This document shows, one piece after another, positions 14,901-26,638 of a stretch of DNA of 64,000 bases (position 1 is its first letter; every line of letters starts with the position of its first letter). The translations under genes were made by a program, and so were the position numbers. The stretch is taken from NCBI GenBank assembly GCA_900155495.1, contig FTLJ01000108.1, positions 1 through 64,000 on the forward strand. Direction: 5' to 3'. This stretch comes from Porogramme epimiltina (Eukaryota; Basidiomycota; Agaricomycetes; Polyporales; Polyporaceae). Below the pieces are notes generated by a model. The model saw only the letters and a program-made list of their open reading frames with translations, had not been told where the DNA came from and made no database searches.

Positions 14901-15678
14901 TTCCTGCGTTCCCGGCTCAGACCTGCCCTCGGCGCTATATTTGCCCCTCTCGCCCTGACGTGAGTTCCCTTGCAGTGCTAGGATAGCCACGTGTTGACCC
15001 ACCTCTGATGGACCCCCTAGTGTGCCCAACGTTAGCATCACCGTACCCTCTGCCAGCTCTCCACGGGGCAACCCAAACCAAGGCGGTAACAATGTACCTC
15101 CGCCCGAGCCCAACAAGCTACACATCCTCGGGACCATTCTCGGCGGTGCCATGGGCGGAGTCGCCATCGTTGTCCTCGCCGTGGTGGCTTATCTCTACAC
15201 CCGTCGCGTCCGCCGTACCACACTCCGCAAACCCACAAACACCTACTCCATAACCTCAGACGCAGCGTGCACAGCGTACAGCGACGCTATGTCGGAGCTC
15301 GCGCCGCCCTTACTGCCGCCCACCTCCAGCTCGCTATCATGCAATTACTCCCCCTCTCCCTCGATCTCGCATTTTCCTTATGACCTTCGACGCGAGGGAC
15401 GCGATCTCGCGAAGGGCCGCGCGGCCATGTCTGCCGTTCCCCTCTCCCAGCCGGATCAGGCCCCTTCTCTAGGACTTTCGAATGGACTGCGGTCTGCGCC
15501 GAAGGGCCCCCGCAGCGCGCGCTCCGACAGGGTAGGCGAGTCGGACTTGCTCTCTGAAAGCGGGACAACTACGGACGTCAGGGACATACGGACGGAGATG
15601 GAGAGGATGCGCAGGGAGGTCGCGCATATCCGCGAGGAGCGGCTCGTGCCGCCCCCGGTGTATTCACCTTATTGCTAG
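11962..15678 (+). CDS. gtaA: GtaA-type glutaminase with C-terminal membrane anchor (copy 2)
   Basis: Tandem paralog of the gene at 7324, with the same exon layout, the same signal-peptide-plus-FSPASIPLAVRS start and very high similarity through most exons. Examples are DIGVSGRVNPVEHMYAAFPA and LLGVYGDEQSWALMYNLYAD. Differences cluster in one middle exon (EWIPGNASNPATWTKN against EWLSGNSSNPATWTKK) and in the tail. The tail keeps a helix (ILGGAMGGVAIVVLAVVAYLY), basic residues (TRRVRR), a Ser/Pro-rich linker, DIRTEMERMRREVAHIREER and PPPVY. ATG codons at 11962 and 11965 are adjacent; the second matches the start of copy 1. The frame stays open across the predicted exons, so both copies look functional. 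Same inferred role: membrane-anchored extracellular glutaminase. Confidence 0.85.
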
Positions 15679-16670
15679 CGCGTGTCGTAATACCCCCGAA
15701 ATCGGTTGTTCTGTGTCTGGACTCTGTGGGACTGAGTGGTGTAGCGACTTCAATCACTGGACCTGCTTCTGCGCTCTCTGCTTTCACTGAACCAGATTCT
15801 GCGCGTGCTATATCAAGAGGAGTGCATGGCAGTATCGCTTCTGCGTGCACTGCAAATACAAATAGTATATTCGCGCTCGCAACGAGACAGCTGCGGGAGT
15901 GCGAGGGTCCTGCATCAGTCTCTCTATATGGCAAGGCCCTCTTGGGAGCTATCGCTCGGACGACGTTACAGAGATGTGGGTGATAAAGCAGCCCAGTCAA
16001 TTCGATTAGTATTCACCATACGGTGCTGGAAGTGCGCGGAGGCGATAGGATCGGAGTATGCACGTGACCGTTGTGGCTCATGAAACACAACTTCCCGGCA
16101 AGTATCTTTGATCGACGGCGGCCGCACTTTTCGTACTACAAGCAATCGACGTGTTAATCTTGGACTGATGGTGTAGATACAACCCAGATGTGCCTCACAT
16201 TATTGTCATGTGAGCCTATGCCCAAATTTTGCAGTGGAGGCCGATGGAATGTCATCACATTTGCCGCCAAGGGGAGAGATGATGTCATCAGTCCTTGCGG
16301 CGGCCAGTGGGCGTCTAATCGCGGCAAGGCAAACTTTGTTAGACTTCGCAGTCACGGGCTGACTAAGGGCACGATTCGGCGTGTTTCGCTCCCTGGGAGT
16401 TCCACCGCGGCCGGTTCTCTGGTAGCCGTCTACTTACTGCAGCCGCTGAACAGGCCCCCACCATCTGCCCCGAAACACCCATTCCGTCACCGCGATGAGT
16501 CCGGCGAGCACTGCTTCGTCATCTTTCGCAGCGACATGTCGTTACTCTCCCTTCGCGTGCGCGCCATCGATGTCTGCCATGTCCCTCCAAAACACCATCC
16601 CGACGACAATCCGTCAGCAACGTTGGCCTAATCCCTAATCCCGGTCGCACTCCCGCTCGGTCTCCTCTTC
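15679..16670. other. Spacer upstream of OYE-B
   Basis: About 1 kb with no supported gene. Open frames of up to 147 codons show no domain. It presumably contains the control region of OYE-B. One TGACTAA, similar to an AP-1/Yap1 site, occurs at 16360-16366, but a single short match is weak evidence. Confidence 0.5.
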
Positions 16671-16671
16671 A

Positions 16672-16678
16672 TATAAAA
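16672..16678 (+). promoter_or_regulatory. TATA box of OYE-B
   Basis: TATAAAA lies 96 nt upstream of the OYE-B ATG, placed like those of OYE-A and OYE-C. Confidence 0.6.
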
Positions 16679-16773
16679 GGCAGCAATGTCCTCCGACACC
16701 TTCCTCACTCAACACATCCCGTCCCCGCAATCAACTCCCACACAGGCAACCCATACCAAGCCCCCATACAGTC

Positions 16774-18125
16774 ATGTCCGCAACTCCCGCCCTCTTCCGC
16801 CCTATCCAGATCGGCGACATCACCCTCTCCCACCGCGTCGTCCTCGCGCCCCTGACGCGTCTGCGTAACAGCCCCACGCACGTCCCGCAAGACCTCGCCG
16901 TCGAGCACTACACGCAGCGCGGGAGCGTCCCGGGCACGCTCCTCATCACCGAGGCGACGTACATCGCTGGCCAGGCGAGCGGGCAGCCCCTCGCGCCGGG
17001 CATCTGGAACGACGAGCAGATCGCCGCGTGGAAGAAGGTGCGTCGTCGCAGTTTCGCGGGATAGAGCGCCTAGAGCGTTCCTGATGCGCGTCATGAAGGT
17101 CGTAGACGCGGTCCACGCGAAGGGATCGTACATCTACCTCCAGCTGTGGGCCCTCGGCCGTGCGGCGCGCCCGGCTATGCTTCATAAGGAGTTCCCCGAC
17201 TACCCCTATGTCTCTTCGTCACCCATCGCGCTCAGCGCGCACCCCGAAGACGTCCCCCGAGAGCTTACTCAGGATGGTACGTGTAGCGCTCCCTTCGCGT
17301 AAATTTGGAAGGCGTGTTCCTGATCTCGATTTGCTCCCTGCAGAAATCAAGGACTACGTCCGGTGGTTCGGCGAGGCCGCCTCCAACGCGGTACACAAGG
17401 CCGGCTTCGACGGCGTCGAGGTCCACGGCGCGAACGGATACCTCGTCGACCAGTTCCTGCAGGACGTCTCGAACAAGCGCACGGACGCGTACGGCGGCTC
17501 GATCGAGAACCGCGCGCGGTTCGCGCTCGAGGTCATGGACTCGGTCGTCGCGGCCGTCGGGCAGAGCAAGACGGCGATTCGGCTGAGCCCGTGGGGCCGG
17601 TACCAGGACATGCGCATGGAGGACCCGGTCCCGCAGTTCTCCTACCTCGTCGAGCAGTTCAAGCAGCGTTACCCCGATTTGGCATTCCTCCACGTCGTGG
17701 CTCACACCTCATTTGGGAACGAGGGCCCCGCGAACCCCGAGGTGCGTTCTTTTGCCAGTTATGGGGGGCTTAGTGTGCTTACGCGAGGATGTGCAGCAAA
17801 ACCATTTCATCCACGAGCTCTGGGCGCCGCGCCCCGTCATAACCACTGGCGGTTACGACCGCGCGTCTGGTATCAAGGTCGCTGAGGAGACGGGCCAGCT
17901 CATCGGCTACGGCCAGTCCTTCATCGCTAACGTGAGTCTCTCCGTCCCATACTATGGGAGGTTCCATCCTGACATTGCGCGTTGCAGCCTGATCTCCCCT
18001 TCCGCCTGCGCGAGGACATCCCGCTCACCACCCCGGACGGGTCGACATTCTACGGACCCCCAACCGCGGAGGGCTACACCACGTACCCCTTCTCTGAGGA
18101 GTTCCTCAAGTCGCAGAAGGCTTGA
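16774..18125 (+). CDS. Old yellow enzyme family NADH:flavin oxidoreductase (OYE-B)
   Basis: FMN-dependent ene-reductase of the OYE family. Exons are 16774-17037, 17099-17276, 17344-17741, 17797-17931 and 17988-18125, giving 370 residues. The last four exons are exactly as long as those of OYE-A (178, 398, 135 and 138 nt). Key sites are present: [29 protein letters not shown] (His/Asn/Tyr intact), and the ending FSEEFLKSQKA. It begins [18 protein letters not shown]. The third coding exon is very GC-rich, which produces long open frames on the opposite strand that are not genes. It is cytosolic by inference. Substrate unknown. Confidence 0.95.
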
Positions 18126-19280
18126 TGTAGATATCTTAGGGGCTCACGTTGCCTTCGTGCTTGGTCGTCGTAGTCGTCTCAGGGCAGCTACCCGCACTAA
18201 CTTATTGCTCACAACTGGAATGCATTAATAGAAGCGTAGTTGTATAATATATGCTCTTTCTCCCGTCTCAGCGTGTGAACTCTTCAGCCGTAATGAAGTA
18301 TAATGACCTTTAGGTGCCATACCATAGAGGCTGACCCTCTGCCGACGGCGGGCGGCGGGAGTACCTCGGCTCTCGGATGTTGTAACTAGGGGAGCCGCAT
18401 TGAAATGGGATCTCATACCAAGCGCTGTTCCATGGCGATCGATAGATGCATCTAGGTCTCCGCGGTATGCGGACACGGCAAGTTCAACCGCCGGACGAGT
18501 AACTTCTTGCGCACTCAGCAGAGGCTTGAGCCATTCACCGGTTCTTCGGAGTTAAGGATACTGCTACTGACGTACCAAGGGCGACTCGTAAAGGATGGAT
18601 CGGCCGAGGTACTCACTCTTTCTTCAAATATTATGAGTATATGCAGCTCCCAGAGGGATAAAATGGAAAGTTACATGAATGTGAGCTGCACGTTCAAGGG
18701 AGCCTTCAAAGCCGATATAATCGGAGGCGGATAGAGTGTGCGGGCGCTTACATTTCTTAATTGGGACGAATTTGATCGCCGGGTCGCAACGGCCGTCTTT
18801 CTCCGAAACCATTCTCAAGGAGGTGGGTTTGTCGTCCGGTCTACTGACTTACACACACTGGTGCAAGACTCATGCATCGGGCGCCATGAAGGATACTACA
18901 CGGACTTACAAAACCAATCTATACGACTGCAGAGAACTCCGATGGCCCGTTGTGGATCCCCTCGTCCTGAAAACTCATTCCCCGAAAGACCGGCGAACCC
19001 CCATTACCAGTGTAAGCCCCTTCCGCCGTTATGCTCCTCCGAGTAGAACGCTTGGCTGAAGTGTGAGGAAACCAGACTTGCGGTTCACCGATGGATGGTG
19101 ATGAATGTGCTCCATGCCGTCTTCCTCATGGCGGTTTCAGGCCGCGTCATGGTTTTTCGTCAACCACTTACCTGTGGTACTCGTCGGGAATTCATGAACC
19201 TCACTTTGAAGTAAGCATACACCCAACTTCTTTATCGATTTCTCGGACTTTCTTTTCACAAGCGACCCTTCGCGACAGCA
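18126..19280. other. Spacer between OYE-B and OYE-C
   Basis: No gene supported. The part from about 19090 to 19205 (upstream of OYE-C) has a recognisable inverted copy at about 37985-38085, next to the OYE relic. Confidence 0.6.
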
Positions 19281-19288
19281 TATATAAG
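19281..19288 (+). promoter_or_regulatory. TATA box of OYE-C
   Basis: TATATAAG lies 88 nt upstream of the OYE-C start codon. Confidence 0.6.
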
Positions 19289-19312
19289 TATCCCTCCTGG
19301 CTGCCCAGCTAA

Positions 19313-20744
<1,432 letters not shown>

Positions 20745-21294
20745 GGGCGTTTTGTGGAGTGCGTTGTAGCTTTGCTCGTAGAATGTCGTTATAAGGGATT
20801 TGGCCCGGCATGGAAATATCAAGCCCATTTGTATGTAGCACGGTATAAGGGAGAGGGTGGAAGGCTCGTGGGACGGCGTGTCAAACGGCAGTAACACTAA
20901 GACAAATGTATTAACGCCTCGAGAGTAAGACTCATGCTCCTCTTGGCCATGAATTTGCACGCGGGTGATCAACTCATGATTAGTACCCGAGGACTTGACT
21001 AAGCTATTTCTTGTCAAGAACCGTTGGTGTGTAGTCACTCGACTCGAGGATTTAATACTTATATAGGACGAACACGACAAACGCAGCTACGAAAAAGGGT
21101 CGACTACCTAACTACTAACGCAGAAGGAAGAAGGAAGAAATATTGTCGTACTCTTGCGGTCGATGCAAAGAATAATACATCTATGGGACGCTTGCACTAC
21201 GGAGTGAATGAAGCATAGGGACTTCGAGGGGAACGCAACAAGGCAACGAATATTTGAGCTTCGCAAAGAAAACCGTGTACCTGATCAGTTATGG
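20745..21294. other. Intergenic between convergent genes
   Basis: Lies between the 3' ends of OYE-C and the orphan gene. No gene seen; it should hold the two 3' ends. In the inverted copy the matching gap is only about 140 bp. Confidence 0.5.
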
Positions 21295-22247
21295 CTAGAC
21301 GTGCGTCGGACGCCTGGAAAGCTGAACCATGATTGTGCCTTTCCTGATGAACTCGATGTGGTCAAAGTAAAGGTTGTCGGTGGCCTTCTTGTTCTCGGGT
21401 ATCATCGTCGTGCTTTTCTGGAAGACGTGGAGACCAATGATAAGTCTAACAGGCCGTACCATAGTCCGCAGGTACCACATACTATGAATTCTCTCATCAA
21501 GCGGCGAATTTCTCTGACGACATCCGTGCGTGACCTGACCTTGCCCCCGACAGACCACAGACGGATCTGCCGTAATTTCAGGGGGGGTTCGACATCGGGA
21601 TGCTGTAGGAAAGGACATGAATGTATCGTTACCTTGACTGACCATGATGTAGCCGCACAATAACTAACCTTGAAGTAGACAAGAACTTTTTTTTCAGTGA
21701 ACTTGCCCTTGCATTTACCGGAAAGATGAATCCCCATTGCACCCTGAGGGATGCAGAATATACTATCACCCCCTTTTGAGATGGTAACAAAATCAAAGTG
21801 GGTATTGAAGACCACTGGCTCAAGACTTCGCCAAACTGTGTCAAAAATCGTTTGACGTTTATGCAAATCCTGAACTTGTGGTGAACCGAGAGTGATATTT
21901 GAGAGAGGTCTGGCTATGAAAAGTAAAGACGTACATAAGACGCCGGTATTTGGGTGGCAAGCTCGTCAGCCTGAGACCTATAATCAGGGCTAACCAAAGT
22001 ATGTCCCGTCATGACCATGGGATTGTACGCGGCACCCATCTAAAACATGTCTGAGCTCTTGGTCGATATTACGTGACAGGGGACACCACAAGCGCACCTG
22101 ACCAGCGGGAAAGGGAGGAGCCAGAGGACCTCTAGGCGCCACCGCAGAGGTAACGGACTCCGCGAGCCCAACATGGTGTGAAATCGGGAAGCGTCCGATG
22201 GCACTTGGCGCCGTTCCGTTGAGGACTTCGGCGATTTCGGAGAGCAT
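21295..22247 (-). CDS. Orphan five-exon protein, copy A (unknown function)
   Basis: Not recognised. Reading from 22247 downward: an Ala/Pro-rich first exon (starts MLSEIAEVLNGTAPSA), a short exon MGAAYNPMVMTGHTLVSPDY, the core exon QTIFDTVWRSLEPVVFNT then FTEKKVLVYFK, then HPDVEPPLKLRQIRLWSVGG with RSRTDVVREIRRLM, and a last exon ATDNLYFDHIEFIRKGTIMV ending RRPTHV. All introns match copy B at 36061-37024, and the reading frame is kept where DNA differs, which argues for a real gene. It is soluble, with no signal peptide or membrane segment. The start is the least certain part: the first exon matches copy B only weakly. Confidence 0.65.
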
Positions 22248-22858
22248 ATTTAAAACTATTTGAGAATTAAATTCTACGTTTTCTATCTGAGGAGTATTCG
22301 CGTGAGTGATACTAGGTAGTAAATAGGGAGCGACAACGCGCAAGTTGCAAACGCACCCTTGCCTCGAGACAGCTTGTCTCGCTGGGCAGAGAAGAGGGCG
22401 TGATAGCATTGATAGCAGGCCTCAAGGCTGGACAAGCCATGCAGGTATCGTTGCTGGTTCCAGCAACTTGAACGATGTCTGGTATCTGATACTATGCGTC
22501 ATTAGCTCGTGAAAGACAGTTGAGAATGGATGCAACAATACCATTGACACTCCATGTTGGGTTATCGGTCTCTGAGGTGAGGTCACCGACGGAAGACTAT
22601 AGAGTCTACGCCCACCAGGCTCAGAGAGAGAATTCTGGTTGTAGCTCAGAGAATTGTTGAAACTTTCCGAGCTCATCATGAGAAAAGTTGTAGACGAGAA
22701 AGACGTGCTGAAACTTGAAGATGGGGAGGGGGAGGTGGGGGAGGTGATTGAGGTAGAAGAGAGACAGGCTCGATGAGAAATTTGTAGGCTCGCATCGTGT
22801 GTACAGCGTGTCAAGGATTCCGGGCATCCCGCCAAAAGTTGTACTCATGATCCAGTCC
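22248..22858. other. Spacer with unassigned open frames
   Basis: Overlapping - strand frames within 22422-22971 reach 116-137 codons but show no recognised domain, and the longer of them reads through the foldback element. I do not call a gene here. Confidence 0.4.
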
Positions 22859-23116
22859 TGGTCCTTCTCTTCAAGGTGGATACGAGTACAGTTACCTAGC
22901 GCCCACACGCCGGTCGAGGTGTCCTGACGGAAACACCCACACGTCGGTATCCTGACGGAAAGGAAACCCAAATGATCCAGCTGTTGAGCACCGCCACCCA
23001 GCGTTAGGTTTCCTTTCCGTCAGGATACCGTCGTGTGGGTGTTTCCGTCAGGACACCGCGACCGGCGTGTGGGCGCTGGGTAACTGTACCCGTACCCACA
23101 TTGAAGGGAAGGACCA
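22859..23116. mobile_element. Foldback (MITE-like) palindrome with about 110-bp arms
   Basis: Left arm 22859-22968 and right arm 23006-23116 are near-perfect reverse complements around a short centre (about 22969-23005). The outer part reads GTCCTT.TCTTCAA.GTGG.TACG.GTACAGTTACC.AGCGCCCACACGCC. Each arm also holds two related inner units, GTGTCCTGACGGAAACACCC and GTATCCTGACGGAAAGGAAAC. There is no coding capacity. The structure fits a non-autonomous foldback or MITE-type element. No clear target-site duplication could be fixed by eye. Confidence 0.8.
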
Positions 23117-23507
23117 TAACATGACTTGGTTATGGATATATCACTTCCACCATGCCGTGCCCTAACAGGGGCCGGTAGGTATTATGAGACAACGGGGTGA
23201 TCGCATTTGCTTTTAGGCGGCTCTAATACATAGACCGTCGCAATGCCGGAAGGTGTCGGTAGTTTGTCCCCGCGTTCATGAACTCCCCATCGTGTGTCTC
23301 GTGTACATATTTTGACGTCACTCAAGCGCCTTTGCTTCCTTTTGTACCTTTTTCAGCGACCTTACCCAGTCATATTTATCATCGTGTCATACCTCATATA
23401 TTGTGGATCGGAAAGAGCGTATCTAGAGCACAGCCTCAAGCCTTACGTTACACGCCATGACTAATGCGACGTGGAGAAAGCTCATACGCGCCCAAAGTCG
23501 GCTATGA

Positions 23508-25815
23508 CTACTTTCGGTCTATGAAGGTACCATTCGTCCCAACATCCACCGACTTGACCCCCGAAAAGAGCTCTACGAATTCATCGATAAAGCACACGGT
23601 TGGCACCAAGGCATTCCCATCAGGGAGCTGACAAATTAAGGTCTAGAGCGGCTTTAGCTAGCGTGCAAGTAAAAAACGTACCGTGCCATCTTCGAGGTAG
23701 GCCTGGATGATATCCGTTATGCACTCTGAGGACTGGTAGATTGATGTGTGCTATGTATATAAACCAAGATGATAAGCAAGACAGGCATTATGGTGCACAT
23801 AGGAATGTGAGGGAAGACCTACCCCGAACCCATCTTGTCTCACAAGTGCCGCCTGGTCTCCGAGAACTTCCGCTGTATGTTCTGCTTCGAAGAACGGAGT
23901 CGCGTTGTCGTGCTGGAGCATCGGATAGATGATTACCCCCCAGTAGGAGATTGAGGCAAAATCGCGAATGTACATACAGAGTTACCAATGATCAGGATCC
24001 TGTTCGCGAAAGTGCCGTTCCACGGTCCTTGATATCGCTCAACTGCGCGCACCGGCCAGTAAGAGCAGCGGTGCCATGGGATAGGCCAGAAAGCGCCAAC
24101 TTGTTGTATCTACACGTCAGCAGGAGCATAGAACGCTATGCAAGGAGAACGTACACGTATGAGAGATGGCTCTGGTGTCATTCAAAACCTCAGAAAAGAT
24201 TACGTCCATTGTCACGTTGGGGTCGGCGTCGACGCTGTCTGCACAAACAACAGCGGGCTCGGTATAGCTGTTGTTCGTAAACGTGGGATCCCGTCGGGAG
24301 AGCCTATCGCGCCTAGGCCCGTCCTGTGTTTAGACGACGTGCGGTACGATAGTAGTGGGTGGAAAGTGTACCTTGTGGTTGGTAGAGTGGAATTCCCTAA
24401 GATGGAGCTGATAGCTTGAGGAATGAGGCTATTTCCGTATTCTTTCCACATCTGAGGTTGATATAACGCGCTGTAAATGGTTGCTATCGCCCATAAAGAT
24501 ATATAAGCTCCCAGAATGGGGGATATTATAAGCTTACGCACCGCGGAGCACTAGTAGCTCATTGGCGTTGGGATGATCGTGGGCAAACTAGGTTTTGGGA
24601 TTGTTAATACAGAACGTTCGGGCTCTGAAGCTCGACAAAAACGTACTTCGATTGCGCCGGACACGTAGTCTACAACGTCCGCCCCCGAGGCGCCTTCAAA
24701 CGGAGCCAGTTTGCATCCACTCGGCCCTGCCATGGCGCAAGCATTGGCGAATGCGCTGTACACATCTTCTGCGGAGGAGATCTGATCTGCCCAGAGCTAG
24801 TCGAGGAGAGTCAGTCCAAGTCCGTCGCACCCCTGATATCACTTACGAGGTATGATTGTGCGGTGGCAATCCTCGTTGCATCAATGACACCATCGAGTAT
24901 GACGCGACCAACCCTCTCGGGAAACACTACAAATAGTGAGCAACGTGAGTCAGCCAGAGCTCGAAACACGTCGGACTGGATACAAGCCGTACTGTTCGCG
25001 AAAATCATGCCGACGTACGTGCCGTACGACAGCCCCCAGTAGTTGATCTCGCTGCCTGGGCCCACAATCGCGTCTGCGAGGCCGACGAGGTCGCGCACGG
25101 TCGCCGCCGTACCGAGGTACTGCAATGTCGTCCCATTCGGACCCTGCATGCAGCGCTGGGCAAATTCGCGGTACTTGGCGTCCATAATGGGCGCTTGTCT
25201 CTGGAGTGCCGCGAGGTCGGTTTGGTTTGTGAAGTTACCGAGTTGGTTGATACCCGTGGCTTCGATCGTGCCGTTCCAGAAAGTGTCGAACTCTTGGTCA
25301 GAGAGGCAGTATACATTCCCAGGGCTGGTTAGAGAAAACATGAGTACGGGGGAAGACGTCGTCGCAAAATCTAGGCCAACTAGCATGCTTACTATGTGTA
25401 GGGGCCGACACCGCGAGGATCCCAACTGACGATGTCGTAGGCACCGCCAGTGCGGTTCATGAGCGCAGGCGCGTCGTCAGCAAGTGATTGAAGACCAGAC
25501 ACTCCAGGTCCACCTGTATATGGTCGTTAATGGCGACCGCACAGAAGACGCGGACGTATGACGTCACATACCTGGGTTCAGGAAGATGGTCCCCTGACGT
25601 TGAGCCGCGGTAGCGTTAGCTTTGACGACGAGCAGCTGACCATTCCCGGCAGACTCGTTGTGGTAGTCAAGAGGAATGTCGAAGTATGCGCAAGAGAGGT
25701 TCGCATGCTGAGGGCAAGGGAACCACTCCGACAAGTTGGACGTAACAGCTTGAGCCATTATCAAGGATATTGAGAGGGTGGCGAAGCCGAGAGCATGTAT
25801 GGGCTTCAGTGTCAT
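23508..25815 (-). CDS. Secreted TAP-type alpha/beta hydrolase (peptidase family S33-like)
   Basis: Resembles fungal tripeptidyl-aminopeptidase-like hydrolases. A signal peptide (hydrophobic core GFATLSISLIMAQAV) and a Cys-containing N-terminal segment are followed by the oxyanion-region GTIFLNPG/GGPGVSGLQ, then DIVSWDPRGVG, the nucleophile elbow YWGLSYGTYVG, the cap, and RFCRASEPERS. The C-terminal part (below 24541) is split by several short introns: ADSVDADPNVTMDVIF, then YWPVRAVERYQGPWNGTFAN, IIGNSHDNATPF (acid Asp), LVRQDGFG joined to HTSIYQSSECIT (His), and an end at DRK. The intron at 23751-23822 was placed so that the GFGHTS motif is kept; the alternative acceptor nearer CCTCAG would lose the catalytic His. 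Many N-glycosylation sequons fit secretion. Exact peptide preference cannot be told. Confidence 0.85.
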
Positions 25816-26638
25816 GGTAGAGAATTGTGGGCTGCAAGGAGCGAATAGGTCAACGAGAAATGGTCAGAGGAGTCGAGATGGCGATGTGCTGGAAGAATGG
25901 GCTTGGGACATTCCGGTTATAAAGGCCGTGGGTTTACTGCGCGGCTTTCGTAACCCAGCACGTTGCCGAACGGCAATCTAAATGGAGGGCTGAATGCCCC
26001 ACTGAAATGAGGTGAAGAGAGTATGAATAGTCACCTTGTTACGATCTACTAGGGGTTATACGTCGATGACCTAACCAGCATCTTGAGAGCTATATTGGTA
26101 TTGCTTCCGGCGGTGGCGCACTGGTACCGCTGGAGCGATATTGGTGGGGTGAGCATTCAATACAGGGTATGCTGTCTGATAGATCGCAGTCAGCGGGAGA
26201 AGCACCCTCTATCCTACGCCGCTTTTCCGGGAATGCTGCACCGACGGCAAAGGGCTTACTCAGTCACTAGCCAATACTGAGACCGCTCGAGAGAACGTTG
26301 ACGCAGTAGATACTGCCTGAGTGAGGCCGGCATTGACAAACAGCTTAAGCTTCGAGATTGGGCGATTCATAGGAGATTAGCCTCCGCATGTTACACACTG
26401 AGCAAGTATACCCTCAGAAGATTCGCTAGAGAAACGAACAAGCTAGGGATGGCGGCAAGTGGAACACAGGTCGTACCAGCTTGCAGGCGACGATATTTTC
26501 GAAATAGACGCGCATCGGATATTCACGTGGGCTCGGATGCGGGGTTCGGCATCCGCCGCACCCCGCTAATCCGGCGGACATACGCATCTCTGCCACTCTC
26601 CTCCTCTTCCTCTCCTTTCACCGTCTCCAGTCCTCAGC
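25816..26638. other. Divergent promoter region between the hydrolase and PEX5
   Basis: No gene seen. It serves as the 5' side of both flanking genes. The last 60 bases before PEX5 are pyrimidine-rich, as is common upstream of fungal start codons. Confidence 0.5.

Noticed and set aside
16360..16366. TGACTAA as a Yap1/AP-1 site for OYE-B
   Set aside because: A single 7-mer about 400 bp upstream, not repeated in the other OYE promoters.
17265..17705. Long - strand frames inside the OYE-B, OYE-A and OYE-C third exons
   Set aside because: Antisense shadows of GC-rich coding exons; repeated in every paralog for the same reason.
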